Shown here: piece by piece, positions 1 to 12,700 of the stretch | How positions within the stretch are numbered: the first letter of the stretch is position 1 | Layout: each line of letters opens with the position of its first letter | Assembly: GCA_019059635.1 (NCBI GenBank) | Contig: JAGVRJ010000013.1 | Location: 620,001-684,000 of the forward strand | DNA length: 64,000 nt | From: Proales similis | Taxonomy: Eukaryota > Rotifera > Eurotatoria > Ploima > Proalidae | Direction of reading: 5' to 3' | The notes under the pieces: model-generated | Databases searched by the model: none | What the model saw: the letters and a program-made list of their open reading frames with translations, nothing else | What the model was told of the DNA's origin: nothing | Position numbers and translations under genes: made by a program

Positions 1-1876
1 CAATCAATTCCAGAGATTATCAAAACCAGGCGGCTTATTGTCTTTACGAGAGCGGCACGATGTGATCATTTGTAGCGGTGAAGCAGTGGAGCTGTTCGCA
101 ATTAAACTGGCAGGTTCTTCATTGGCCTTGTCCCATTCCCATGCCTTTCCAATTGTCGGCTCTCGACAAAATGATCAATTATTCAATGTCTTCGCCAGTT
201 CTATTAATCAAAGGTGGCCTTGATTAGTTCAGCATTACATGGAAGTATTTAATAGCGAAATATTGAATATACGTCACAGTCACATTCCTACACGACTAAG
301 CTGGCTCGCAAGAGAATTGTGTTTCTTAATGAGTCATTTGAGCACATATTGTATCAAATCAAGAGACAGTTTTGTTGAAGATTTTACAACCCTAGGCATC
401 TTAATTGAATTATCCGTTTATTTTTAATTAACTGCTGAAATGGTGCCGGTTGGGAGAGCTTAGCTTGATCAGATTAGGCCGCGAAAATTATTTACCTATC
501 TGGCGACTTGATGTAACCAGTCAATGCTGTGGATGGCTCACTGTCACCACGGCCGGGCTCTCGTCGAATGAGATACGGCCAAGCCCACCAGTTATTATAA
601 GGTGACGCAGCGCCTCGAATAAATATTAGCCGAGGCTCATCAGAAACATCGCCGATATATCGATTGTGTGCGAAATAGCTCTGCACAATTATATAACAGT
701 CAAGTGCATTCACTTAGTTGGTTATCATTTTCTTATTAGAACTATATAGATTGGAAGCAAACAGACCATCCTGTTCCGGCAAATATTTAAAGGCGTTTCT
801 TTGACATTTGGTCAAAAATCGAGGCCCGAAAAGTGAGAGCCAACTGAGGAGAGGTTAGAACTTGTTGACCAGCAGCGGAAAAGCATCGACCATCGACCAG
901 GTCAGAATTTATTTTAGAACCTTTGCCTGTTCTTCTTCCTCAATTTCTTCTAGCACGCAGCTTCTAGAGATGATTAAGCGTTACGGATTTTGTGCATCCA
1001 CTCCGATGTGTCATGCTTCATATCGTAAGTACGCTTTAAATTTCTGTTGAGTTGCTCGCATGACGGCAAAAGTGTGAGTGCCGACGCGTTCTCTCACGAT
1101 AAGGAAGCGCGTTTTAATCGTCTAATAGAGATGATTGGCTTCGTTACCAGATATGCGACGAGTTAACGCGCGATTTATCAGGCAGACCGATTCAGGCAAT
1201 CGTTCATGTAATTAGAGTTAAAAGCAGTTGTGATCATGTGCACGGAAGGGCAGAAAGAGGGAGATAGAGTAAAACAAAGGCACACATCTATATTAATTGA
1301 ATCTTTTAGGAAGAGAAAGAGCGTCGGATAAGACCCGAAATATCATTACTGGTGACTCGTCCTTATCAAATCTATCTGGCTTCTTATATAATTCGTTTCA
1401 TTTGAGCGGCTCAGCTCTTTCCGACTTGCTTAGACCACGCATGAAATTCTCTCATAAATGTCACCTTATTAATGGGCAATAATGACTCAGTGAGTGGCAT
1501 CTGTGGCTGGTCAAATTAGATACAACAGGAAGCAGACAGATAAATCGAAAAACCTCATATAAACACGAACCGATAAAAAAAAAGAGTAGGCACGCATGCG
1601 AACGAGTTTAAAGGGCCCAGCGTGAATCGCATTCCTCTGAAACGATTGCCTAATTTTCAGAACTGAGATCAAACGGATAAAGATGCTGTGCACTAGTCTA
1701 ATGAGGTTTCAGTCTCTGGGCAAACTGTCTACGACAATTTTATTGGATATTTTTATTCAATTTAACTTAGATCGGCATCTTACTTTGATTGTGTGTGCAC
1801 TTTGAAACGCTCTTATTAGCCTTAGATCTATCTATTGTCGAACAATACTAATTCACGGCTCAAATTGTCTTTACAG
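1..1876. other. Upstream region without a recognised gene
   Basis: I recognise no protein family here; open frames are short and mostly lack an ATG. A donor-like gtaagt lies at about 1025, after a short open frame beginning near 862. A pyrimidine-rich acceptor (ttttacag type) ends at 1876. Together they could be a non-coding or short coding first exon of the homeobox gene that follows. The region is otherwise AT-rich and unannotated. Confidence 0.4.
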
Positions 1877-3186
1877 AAGAAGAGGAAGAAACAGACGAAC
1901 ATTTAAGAGAAAGAGAGCAAATGGCTGGAGGCCAAGAAAGTGCAAAATCGTCCAGGTAAGTGTCCCGAGAAGCGTCCTAGCAAACTTTTTCGTTCTATCC
2001 CGCTCTCGTAAAGTAGGTTCTTGGGCGGCAAGGCAGTGTCAGTACTCAACAAGTGGTTTGTAGAAAATAGTGATTATCCGTATCCAGATGAGGTCACCAC
2101 CAGCATTCTGGCGCAAGAAGCAGGTAAACCGAGTCGCCTCGCATTCTCCAACCAATTCTTTAACTTTTTCTCTGTGTGTTTTAGATATAACTTGTAAACA
2201 AGTGAAAAAGTGGTTTGCAAATAAAAGAGTGAGATCGCAGCTGTGCTGCAAGTCGACTGTTCGCAGTCGAAAGGTAACGCCCTATTTGTTCTTGAACTAA
2301 AAGTGGCATTTAGTTTCTAAAGCAACCTTCGTTCGATTAGAAGACCGAAAGTGTCGATGATATAAGGAGTCAGATGAAGAATCACAGTCAAGAAACGATT
2401 CCTAACGTGTTGGAATGGAAAGCCTCCGCGGACGTTAAATGGCCTAATCATCCCGACTTGATCAATATCCAAGAGCGTAAGCGGCAAATTGATGCCGCCC
2501 AGAATTTGCTTAGTCAAAGCTTGTACCCGCAACGGCAAACAATTAATCCAATGCTTTTAATGAGCATGTTAACACAGGCCAATCAAATTGGCGGAAGATG
2601 CCCTCCAGGGCTGGCGTTCTTGTACTCAAGCATTATGGCCAGACAAGCAGCCACGTGGACCAACGCCAAAACGACAGTTCCTGGTTTTGTGGACGCCCGC
2701 AACTGGCGCGCTGAAGTTTCGAACGATGAAAGAGACCGAAACGACGAAGCAGAGGCTCATCTGTCAGTTTCGTGCTCCGGATCGAGTGACGCCGAATCGC
2801 CTCGTGGCCCTAGTGGCTCGTTTCAAGAAAACAGGACCTCGAGCAGTCAAAAGACCAAAGTTGAACCAAGCTCTGTTCACGATGACGAACAAATTGAATG
2901 GAAAGAGTCACTGAACTCTCGAAGTGACTATGCCGAGCAATACAACAAAGAGCAAGATCACATCGGAACCTATTGTTCATCGCCTCCTGCGTCAATGTTC
3001 CCCTCATCTGCGTCTTCTTCATATTCTGCATCAACATCTTGGTCTGCATCTCATTCGAGTCCAAGTAATAGCGCGAGCACAACTCCAAATGCGGAGCGGA
3101 AAAACAGCTTGACCATTGAGCTGGAGGAGAAATCTTCTAGTTTGAAAAAAATTGACTTTGCAAACATTTCGTCTCTTGTCAACTAG
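1877..3186 (+). CDS. PBX-like TALE homeodomain protein
   Basis: Likely DNA-binding transcription factor acting in the nucleus. Exons from the first ATG are 1921-1955, 2017-2123, 2185-2273 and 2341-3186, giving 358 residues; the frame stays open upstream to an acceptor at 1876, so more N-terminal sequence is possible. Residues about 20-68 form a TALE homeodomain. It has the PYP loop (YPYPDE) and recognition helix WFANKRVR, which aligns without gaps to PBX/Exd (WFGNKRIR). Gly50 of PBX is Ala here. An intron splits the homeodomain before helix 3. The C-terminal three quarters are low-complexity, rich in Ser and acidic residues. No PBC-A or PBC-B region is visible upstream, which is unusual for a PBX relative. 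A divergent TGIF/Meis relative is the alternative. A polyadenylation signal follows at 3268. Confidence 0.75.
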
Positions 3187-3267
3187 AACATGTTCTGTGT
3201 ATTTTAAATCAATATCCCATTGGTTCATTCGAGTTTATTTTAGCACTTTTATTTAAGTCGGAGTTGA

Positions 3268-3273
3268 ATAAAC
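3268..3273 (+). terminator. Polyadenylation signal of the TALE gene
   Basis: An AATAAA hexamer lies 82 bases after the homeobox stop codon and before the next gene on the same strand. Confidence 0.5.
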
Positions 3274-3612
3274 AATTCAAGTAATAGTCATTTGACGTTT
3301 CGATAGCGCTAAATTTGATTCCCATTCGATGATAATGTTGGGTAAATTTTGATCAAAATTATTATAATTATAATATATTTTGAAGGCCAACTTGAGCGAA
3401 ATGTTAACAGCCTATAACGAAGCATTCAAACGTTCTTCAAGAGATTGAATGATATAATGCGTCAAGTTCCGGGCAAAGACCGCCGTCTGCTGCTTCTCAA
3501 ATGTTCGTTTCAGCTGCTGAGGTTTTAAATTTTGAACCAAACGCTGATAAATCTGATTTCTTAGTTTTAAAATTTCGCAAGATCCTCTAAATGCCCGCCG
3601 GTTACATCACAG

Positions 3613-4733
3613 GGCTTGATTGGCCGTAGATTTTTATCTTCCACCGGCGAATTCAACAAGAACAGCTCAGAGCAATCCGAGCAGCCCATCGAGCTAGCAT
3701 TCGATCTAAACGATCAATTTCAATCAAAAAAGGCGCTTGTAATCGCACATGGGCTGTTTGCATCAAAGGCCAGCTGGAAAAGTGTTGCAAAGCGCATAAA
3801 TCAAGCGACCAAACAAAAAGTTTGTTAAATGAAAGATTTTTCAAAATTTTTTAAAACTAATTTCAATGGCTCAAGATCTACACAGTTGACATGAGAAACC
3901 ATGGCGATTCAAAGCCTTACACCTCAAAGATGTCTTATGATCTGATGAGTCGAGACCTCAAGCAGTTCATCGATAAAATTGTACTGGAAAGAGACCAATG
4001 CGACCAGGTGTCACTCATGGGGCACAGTATGGGCGGCAAAGCCGCAATGACTCTTGCGCTTTCACAAGTAAGCCAATGCTTCTTGATGCATATTCGCATC
4101 CTAATGAGCTCGATTGAGTATCCAAAAATCGATAGACTGATTGTGGCCGATATATCGCCTAACACAAGCCCGTCTCTGGCGGATATAACTTCATTTGTAG
4201 GAAAGATGAAAGAAATCAAGTTAGACCAGCTCGATAAGAATGTTTTCCAAGCGCGCAAACAGGCTGAATCGATACTGCGACAATTGAAAAAACTAGACGA
4301 AGTAAGCCTTAAAAAATAGACTTGATCAGCATTCGACAATTTACGTGTTGTTTGGAGGACACAGCCCAGCGGCAGTTTATCCTTTCTCGACTTGGCTACC
4401 AAAACGACAAAATTGGTTGGCAATTTAATTTGAGCTCTATTGAAGAGAGTGTCAAGGAAATAATGACATTTCCCGACTTCAACGGCCTGAAATATTCCAA
4501 GCCTGTCTTGTTTCTGGCCGGAGCCAATTCAAATTATATCCGGTAAGCTCTTTGGAAATCTGTCATTTTTGGTTAAAACTTGTCTAATCGGCAACTTAAG
4601 GGATGAAGATGAACCCGACATTAGGCGCTACTTTTCTGACTACAAGATTATAAGAATTGAAAAGGCCGGCCATGTGATTCACTTCGATAATCCGCAAGAA
4701 ACAATTCGCCGTATAAACGAGTTTGTCAATTAA
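3613..4733 (+). CDS. ABHD11: Alpha/beta hydrolase, ABHD11 type
   Basis: Serine hydrolase of the ABHD11 family, which is mitochondrial in vertebrates. Exons are 3613-3819, 3876-4067, 4119-4301, 4358-4542 and 4601-4733, all in frame with 50-58-nt introns. Visible motifs are the oxyanion strand AHGLFASK, the family signature DMRNHGDS, the nucleophile elbow GHSMGGK, the ADISP segment and the catalytic His in KAGHVIHFD near the end. The five exons give about 299 residues, close to the family norm. The N-terminus is uncertain: no in-frame ATG follows the last upstream stop. A short first exon probably lies near 3457, where an ATG opens a basic, leucine-rich stretch that could be a mitochondrial presequence. 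Its phase does not join cleanly to the acceptor I chose. Confidence 0.88.
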
Positions 4734-4856
4734 AGAGTTAAATTCAATAGAGAATATTTGTGATTTATTGCAACGAGCGCGCAGTTAAAAATGTGCCGCG
4801 AAACTTAAAATTTAAACAAATAATTGAGCGAACTAACAAAGCCGCTAAATTAAGCT

Positions 4857-6676
4857 ATGGGTAACTCAGCTCATAAGTCAAGTGGAAAACACTCCAAACT
4901 AGATGAAGAGAGCCAACTGGTTAATTCTTTTCTCGAGGTTGGTTGACTTCAATTGACTCAAATTATATATGGCTATCGATCAATTGTCGAACAGAGCTTT
5001 ATTTCCGAAGGTCGTCTAGACCAGGAAAAGATAATGGTGAGTCGAAAGATGCTCCAAAGATGCTAATAAAAAGCAGATTTACTCAGCCGATTTACTTAAG
5101 ACTCATTTTGAAAACAATTGGATCTTGGCTAGAATATTGTTGAAAGGGGCCGCACACGGTTCGAGCCTAGAATTGAGTCAATGCCAACGGATTTTTACCG
5201 ATATGCTTCAGTCTAGTTCGAGTACAAGCGCTATTGACTTGTATTTGAATTTATTGTTTGATCAAAACGAAATCCCCTACACAGGTAGGAATAGACAGTC
5301 GATCACGCATGAAAACGAATCTAGTAGATGATCTACTTTTGATTTTTAGTCGTTGTCGAACTGATCGAAACATGCTTGGCATCTTCGTTGTCTTCAGTTG
5401 GATTCACATCGAACCAAATGACCGCCAGTTCAAAGCAGACATTAAAAGCTCTTGTGGACTCAATAAAAGTATGCGGTAAAAGTTCCTTTTCAAATACCCG
5501 AGCGCAAATATTCAAAGAGAATTTGAAGTTCCACCACGGCCAGCAAGGAGATTTGCAAACTCATCAAGAAGATCTCAAGTCATGGATTTTCCTTGAATTT
5601 CCGCTTTTGTTCTCGGGCTTTCAGTACTTTTTTCGTTCGAAGATTACAAACGTAGGCTTACACAATAAGAGAAAAAAGTCTAAATTCACTTATTTGAGCG
5701 CCAAGTTTAGTCTAAAAGGAACAGCAATGACTTGGCCCTGGCGGAGAAAAGCCATTTGTTGAATAATGCGCTTTTGTGGTATTTGGTGTGCAACTTGCCA
5801 AACTGTTACTCAAGAAGCTTGATCACAGAGAACGCAACTCTGGTAGAAAAGCTGGAAAACGTTTTCAAGGTAGAGTAATGCTCACTTTAGAATCAAATCC
5901 AATCAAACGCATTCACAGCTAACCGAATTTAAAATTCAGAATGACACTTGGACATTACTTTACCAGAGTGAAAAGCACGGACTCAGTCTAAACAGATTAG
6001 AGCACCATCTATTCAATTACAAATCTCCGACAATAATGCTCATCTATTGCCAAAGTGGTACGCACCATGAGAGCATCTTTGAGCGCTTGTTAAACTAAGA
6101 CGTTTGGCCAAAGGTGACTTTTTCTGCATGTGCTGCAATGAAGAATATCGGTAAGACATCGCTCTTTGTCCATTTTCTGAGTTGATTTACACTTGCGCCC
6201 AGGAACTCGTCGGTGGCTTTCGGAGATGCACAAACGCGTCTGATCAGAGTGTGGAAGCAGTTCAAATTAATCGAAGGTAACTTAGTTCAAGAGGATTCTT
6301 TACAAATGCTCAACTACTTCAACTATTAGCTGGCGATCAGAAGAATGTTTACTTGAACACCAAATCTAAAGTATTGAAGCAGGGACTGATCTTTGGCTAC
6401 AGTTCTTTGCAGCCGGCATTGAAAATCGACCCAGAGCTGCACCATTTAGAGAGCGAATCTACAAAAAATGATTCGATATTATCTTTGGAGGTCTGGGGAT
6501 GCGGCACTTTCAAAGATTTAAGCTATCAACAAGATGTTAAAAAATGGGAGAGCAAGCAAATCGAAAAGATGCGCACAAGCAAGTTGAACCCCGAAGGCTG
6601 GTCGGACAGTGCAGATAAAGCGATTCTCGATCTTGCAGGAGTCAAAACCGAGCATTCTGAGCGCGGAGACTTTTAG
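4857..6676 (+). CDS. MEAK7: TLDc-domain protein, MEAK7/TLDC1 type
   Basis: Orthologue of MEAK7, a lysosome-associated TLDc protein linked to an alternative mTOR signalling route in mammals. Nine exons splice in frame: 4857-4937, 4995-5036, 5077-5284, 5350-5651, 5711-5869, 5919-6057, 6114-6150, 6203-6276 and 6330-6676, giving 462 residues (human about 456). The start MGNSAHKSS carries an N-myristoylation-type Gly2, as in the vertebrate protein. The TLDc part begins at WTLLYQSEKHG and continues through PTIMLIYCQSG, FGDAQTRLI and NVYLN. It closes with SLEVWGCG. The C-terminal tail after that motif also follows MEAK7. An AATAAA at 6730 is the likely polyadenylation signal. The short seventh exon (37 nt) was chosen because it is the only one restoring the TLDc frame. 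Confidence 0.82.
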
Positions 6677-7076
6677 CGCCCCCCATTTTATTTAAAACTT
6701 TCTTTGAAATTTGTTTCAATTTTTGTACCAATAAAACCTCCTCGGAGCCAACTTGAGAGCCTGCCGCCACGAAGATGCGTATTCGCCATAAAAAACAATA
6801 AAAACAAATGAATTAGAAATTTGAAAAAGACCATTCCCACAGCCACATGATTATTTTTCCATTTAGTTACATTTGCCGCTTTTGCTCTTAGTACTTTTAC
6901 TATTTGTATTTAAATAATGCATGAATAAGTTGCATTTGTGCTTGGTTTTGGTGCGCGTGTATGCCATTATGCAGCTGGATCGTAATGGGCAAGACGTTTC
7001 TCTCCAGTCAAAAAATATCACTCTAGAACACAAATCTTAATTAAATCGTCCACCCACTAGCTAACTCGAGTTCAAG
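6677..7076. other. Intergenic, MEAK7 to MRPL18
   Basis: AT-rich spacer of 400 bases. It holds the AATAAA of the upstream gene at 6730-6735 and presumably the promoter of MRPL18. No further feature is visible. Confidence 0.5.
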
Positions 7077-7960
7077 ATGCAGCGATCATCCCGAGTGCTT
7101 CGTTCTATTGAGAGACTAAACGGACGCTTTTTAAGTCAAGAAGCGAATGAAATATCGATTGCGAACGAGTCTGGAAAAGAGAAAATCACAATAAGCAATC
7201 AATATCGTAATCGAAATCCGAGGTAACTCAGAGTATTAAGCACATTAGAAGCAAGCAAGTATCTGAGGAAAATGCTGATTTGAATTAAGGAACTTGGAGT
7301 GGCTCGGCATTCAATATAAAAGATTCGGATGGAACTTGAACTATCCTCCAAAGGATTTTTATAACCAGTAACACCATAAGTTAGAAAATCATCCTTCACA
7401 TAAAGATTAATCCATCAATCCCTACAGAATCACTTTTGTGAAGAGAGCCGGACATTTGGAGGCTCAAGTAGAGCATTTTTCTGGAAGGAAGGTTTTGGGA
7501 GTGTCTACAAATGAGCCGGCCTTTAAGCAGCATCTATTCAAGTAAACTGGTATTCTTGCCTTGTTTTGAAACTTTGTATCCAGGCGCTTGCCAGCTCTCA
7601 AGATACGAACGCGGCCATTTGTTTGGCTAAAGTGCTAGCTGATAGATGCATCAAGGCCGGAATCACCCATCTCAGGTTTTTACCCTCCAATTCATATGAA
7701 AACTCGGCAAAGGTGAGGAATAATTCATCATATGGAATGACCGGCCCTTAAAGGCGTTTTAGGAGAAAGCATTTCGTCAAACGCTCGAAGAATGTGACGT
7801 TTGTTTGGAAGAGCCCGAGTTTATTGAAAGAGAGGTTGAAGCGGTCGGCCTAGATTATCAAGAGAAGGACTTTTTCCATGATAAAAGAAGTGTCCTGTTT
7901 CCACCGTTGCAGAATCGACTAAAGCAAAAAGCCATGGAAAATAAAAATGAATCGATTTAA
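7077..7960 (+). CDS. MRPL18: Mitochondrial ribosomal protein L18 (uL18m)
   Basis: Large-subunit mitoribosomal protein, expected in the matrix. Exons are 7077-7222, 7290-7367, 7428-7541, 7595-7712 and 7763-7960, giving 217 residues. The family signature NRNPRNLEWLGIQYKRFGW spans the first splice junction. It is followed by HLEAQVEHFSGRKVLGVST and by AKVLADRCIKAGI. Alignment by eye to human MRPL18 is collinear across HLFNSQDTNAAICLAKVLADRC, which fixes the fourth acceptor at 7594 rather than the nearby AG at 7583. The N-terminus MQRSSRVLRSIERLNGRF is basic and Arg/Ser-rich, fitting a mitochondrial presequence. The C-terminal exon is longer and more acidic than in mammals. Its stop lies only 50 bp from the convergent CYB5R stop. 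Confidence 0.92.
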
Positions 7961-8009
7961 TTAATTTCCCCAAAATGTTCTATTGAATATTACTAAAAAA
8001 CGACGCATT

Positions 8010-9232
8010 CTAGAAAGCAAATCGCATTTCTTTGGAATATCCCAGCTGGTCGAGATTTGGATTGCAAGCAAAGTTGATCATGGGCGGTGGTCCACACATC
8101 AGAATGATTGTATCTTCGCTTGGCGCTGGAAGATGCTTGGCAATCATTGCTTCATTAACAAAACCGGTATCGTAACTCCAGCCTAGACGCGAGTGAATTT
8201 TAACGCATTTGAATGCTGCACATAATGTACTGTAGAACGTATAGGCGGCTACCTGGCTCTACAGAACGGTCGATTGTGAACCATAGATCGAATTTCTCTC
8301 TATTGTTCTCCTTAAACTCTTCGAGTTCTTTTCTCAGAAGAATATCGTTTTCCGACTTGATTTGAAGAAACAAAATTGGACCAGGTTAATCGAAAAGTTG
8401 TGATAAGCGCTTTGCAAACCTGATTGGCATAAAGCAGATAAACTTTAGTCTTGTCTTCGGGGTTATTGCAAATATCCTTGATTAGCTGAAACATTGGGGT
8501 GATTCCAGTTCCCCCTGTGCCCGGTATTAGCTCAGTTCAAAATAAGACTTGATTTTCGGCTGTGAAAATTACCCGCAATCATTCCTATTCTGTGGACTTT
8601 TTTGGTTATGGGAGGAGTCTTTTTATCGACTTTGATCTCAAACACGCCTTTTTCAAAACGGAATTCAAGTTTAAACGAATTCAATCGTTAGTTGCGAAAG
8701 TTGTTTACCACCACGTTTGTACTCAAGCCTTCCAGACGGGCCTCTCACTTCTACTTTGTCTCCGACTTTTAGAGAGTCAAGGTATTGAGACATTTTGCCG
8801 CCGTTCGGAAACTTTGGGTGGACGTTCGCTTTGTAAACCTAAGATGGCGTAAGAAGAAAACAGCCAGGAGAATATTTTCAAGGCAGGCACCTTTATGACC
8901 AAGTCGAAATAGCCTTTCTCTTCGTCTGAAGAAGTCGGCGTGTACGGGCGGACTACTAGTTCGCCATTTATTTTCGCGCTCAAATATATATGTTGGCCCA
9001 GTGGTAAACCAAGAACGTGCTCTGCTGAAGGAAGGGCGAATCGAAATCTTCTTGTGTCGTGGCTTATTTCGGCTTTCTCCACAAGTTCAAATGGATATTT
9101 TATATTGGGATCGGCAAGGGCCACTTGTCGCTTTTTCTGCTGCTTAGGGCTGAGCAGGAACTGAGCTAACAAGAAGCCGCCAATAGCGACTCCGGCTCCG
9201 AGAAGCAGCGTCGATTGAATATTATTACCCAT
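8010..9232 (-). CDS. CYB5R: NADH-cytochrome b5 reductase
   Basis: FAD enzyme passing electrons from NADH to cytochrome b5 at ER or outer mitochondrial membranes. Reading from 9232, exons are 9232-8891, 8838-8709, 8647-8573, 8514-8420, 8355-8253 and 8182-8010, giving 305 residues. An N-terminal membrane anchor (residues about 8-27, glycine- and leucine-rich) follows MGNN, so Gly2 myristoylation is possible as in CYB5R3. The FAD-binding motif RPYTPTS, the GGTGITPM loop and the nucleotide-binding CGPPPMI motif are all intact. The protein ends MRFAF, close to the family's CFVF-type end. It is the CYB5R1/2/3 type; I cannot tell which vertebrate paralogue it matches best. Confidence 0.93.
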
Positions 9233-9781
9233 TTTGAACCAGATGCGACTTATAATCTCAAACTTGAGTCAATTAAACATTTATAGTCGGAAAATTCAGA
9301 TTGCTGACATACGAAAAAAATGATTATGGAGAAATAATAGCGTATGGGACACAAAGCAAAAGTAAAGTGCTTCTATGTCCGTATATTTGTGAGATGAATT
9401 TCTTTCAATTACTCACTTAATTACAAGAGTAAACTAAAATTAATTTGGAGCTTTTAAGATATTTGTAAGCACAAGTTGATTTGGTCCGAGCAACGAATAC
9501 GATTGACATTTATTTCAGCATAACGATCCAATCGGTAGCAAGTTGTTTGATCTTACTTCTATGCAAATGTAGCTAATTTTTAACCCAAATAAGTATTCGC
9601 GCAAACAAGAATGACCTGACAAGAACGTGCCGTCTCTGCCCCTAAATCAATTAATTCCAGACCTGTTCGTTTAAAGTGCTTCGGTTGGTCTGATGAATTC
9701 ATTTAGCACAGACCAGTGCTAGCCACCTTTCAAACAACTCATCAAACTCTTATCCTTGCGTTCATAAAATAAAAAAAGAAC
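9233..9781. other. Divergent intergenic region, CYB5R to laminin beta
   Basis: About 550 bases of AT-rich sequence between two genes transcribed away from each other, so it must hold both promoters. I see no clear TATA box or repeat. Confidence 0.45.
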
Positions 9782-12700
9782 ATGAACAAGTTGTTAATAG
9801 GACAGAAAACAATTTTAATTTTTCTCGCCTTATTTGTGAACGTTTTGCAAAAAGTACAAAGCAAAACGACATCTATCTCTTCAAAGAAATCACCATGGTC
9901 AGCCAGCTACGAAATCGAATGGAGCAGGCTGCAGAATTGCGAAAGTAGAGCCTGCTTTACTCCAATTGGTGACTTAATCATCGGACGGCGAAGATTTTTA
10001 TACGCAAACTCCACTTGTGGTCTAAATGAAATCGAGTTCACCTGCTTGTTAGTGAGCGTAAGCTCCATTCTCAACCCGAACAGGGGAGTTTTGATGCTTG
10101 ACGAGCAGAATTTGATATCACACTGCTACTACTGCGACTCAAGGGAGGCCTTCGGACTTGACACCCATTCTGTAGCACAAGTCATATCCAGTGGCGGGTA
10201 ATTTAATTTTTTTTTCCACTAGTTAAAGCGAAATTATAGAAATATTTCAAGTTGGTGGCAATCTAAGAACGGTGACGAGAAAGTTATCTTTCAACTCGAC
10301 TTGGAGAGCACATTCACACTTTATAAATTGGATTTGCATTTTCCTCATTTTCCGCCATCTAAATTGATTATTGAGATATCGGATGATTTCGCAAGGTCAT
10401 GGAAGACGATTTGGGCATTCGCTTCTGACTGTGAATCGCTGAAAAGTCTCAGCTTTGGACCTCTTTTCAACTTGAAAGCTAAATGTGAAAGAATCTACGC
10501 CAACACGCGGCATATTTCATTTTTGCCGAAACAAGATCTGCTGACAGGACTTGGACCGCAGATAACCAACGTTCGATTCAACTTTGTTGGGTTCTGGCTC
10601 GTAGAGAGCAAAGACTCAAAGTTCATTCAAGACTTTTACTCGTTGGAGCGGATCAGTGTGTTGGCATCTTGCTTCTGCAATGGCCATGCAATGGTCTGTG
10701 AGCGGTTGTCCAACATTGTTTACTCGGAAAATCTCACAAACATTGTTGAAGCTAAATGCGTATGTTTGCATAAGACCGACGGAGATAATTGTGAAAAGTG
10801 TCTTCCGTTTTATAACGATCAACCCTGGCAGCCGGCCACACTCAGAAGCTCAAACGAATGTAAAAAGTGTGAATGCAACAATCACTCGAACAACTGTCGC
10901 TTTGATATGGGACGCTTCCTAGCGACCAATCGCACATCGGGAGGCATTTGCTTAATGTGTCTACATAACACCGAAGGTCCAAACTGTGAACGCTGCATCC
11001 AAGGATACTATTGGGATGAAAGTTTGCCTTTTAGCAGTCCGTTTGCATGCAAATGTAAAAGAAATTTCATCTATGGCTTTGGAAACTCGAAATTTGCTAA
11101 AAAATTCGCAATCAAGACTGCGACTGTGATCCCAGAGGCACGGATTGGCAAAGCGGCCAATCATGCAAAAGACATAGATGTAACTGCAAGCGGTTTGTTA
11201 GGGGTCAAAGATGTGACCAGTGTGTTCCAGGCTACTTCGACTTGAGTAGACAACATGCCGATGGATGCATTCGTAATTAACTAGAAGAAATTTCTTCTTT
11301 TTTCTACTCCCAGACTTTCATATGCTTCCATTAAGCTTGCCCGTGTAGCCCCTCTCTACCATTTTATGAGGGAGTCAGTCATCTGGGTGCGGACACTTGT
11401 ACCAAATGCTTGAGTGAGATTCGGCCCACAACTTGCATGGACGGCTTTTATGGCATGAATGCGACTCATTCAAACTGCATTCCTTGTGACTGCCACAAAC
11501 AGTTTGCTTACTCGCCGATTTGTGAAAAGTATACTGGACAATGCCAATGCAAGCCGTATACATATGGAAGACGCTGCGAGCACATTCGCCAAGGATATTT
11601 CTGTCCCAATCCCGATTATATTAAATTCAATTTATCATCAGCCAGCGTTAAAGGAAGAGAGCTGAATAGCGACGCGTCTGCAAGACTCTTAATTGTGCAT
11701 CAAACCAGAATAGCCATAAAGCATGAGCATTGGTACTCGAACGGACCTCATCAGTTGTTTTTGAAGTTTGGACCTGTTGCGAGTTCATTCGATGCTGTGG
11801 GTCATTTGAATAAGATAAGTGCAAATGCTAGCAGCGGACCAATTAAGTTTTTGACGCGTTATAGAGGTAAACCGAGATCTTAAGATCATCTATTTGATCT
11901 ATTTGTGTGACGAAAAAAATTAATGAAAGGCGGAAATGTTTTATATTTGGGCCAATCGATATATGAAAAAGGATCAACATACGATTTGACCATTGACTTT
12001 TACCTTTCACCAAAAGCAGCATCATCAAGCAAACGTCAACCTACGTTGGTTCTAGAAGCTGTAAGCTTTTTTCTATTCTTCTCCATGTTTCGAGTCTTAC
12101 ACGGCCTACACTTATAGATTTGGCTTGTTCCCCGAGCGTTGGGCACACTCGGAATAGCTCTCAACTCGGATGAGAGGAAGTACACTGACGCTTGCATTTG
12201 GGAGTTTCTGTCAAACGGAAAAGTTTCAAGCAAATTCTGTCGTGGTCTCATATGCCGCAACAGCGTCGATACGATTGGAATTCTCCCTTGTGAATGTAAA
12301 ATTAGGTCAAAATAGTATATTGAATAGTCGGCTGACATTGAAGGTTTAAAGGCGATTCTATTGGTTCAGAGAGTGACGCTTGTGAGCAATACGGAGGACA
12401 GTGTCCCTGCAATCGAAATGTCGAGGGAAGGCAATGCAAGCAGTGTCGACGGACTTATTGGGGTCTTGGAAATAAAGGCTGCTTGAACTGCAATTGCGCA
12501 GCAATTGGATCAATCAGCGATGACTGCGATCCTGTTACCGGTCAATGTAAATGCATAAATCGCTATTTTGGCCGCGAATGTGACAACTGTGCGGTCGGAT
12601 TTTATGGTTCGCCCAAGTGCGAGAGATGCTATTGCTATGCAAGTCCATCAATCTGCGCTCAAGATGGCCAATGTCTTGATTGTCCATCCAACACTTTTGG

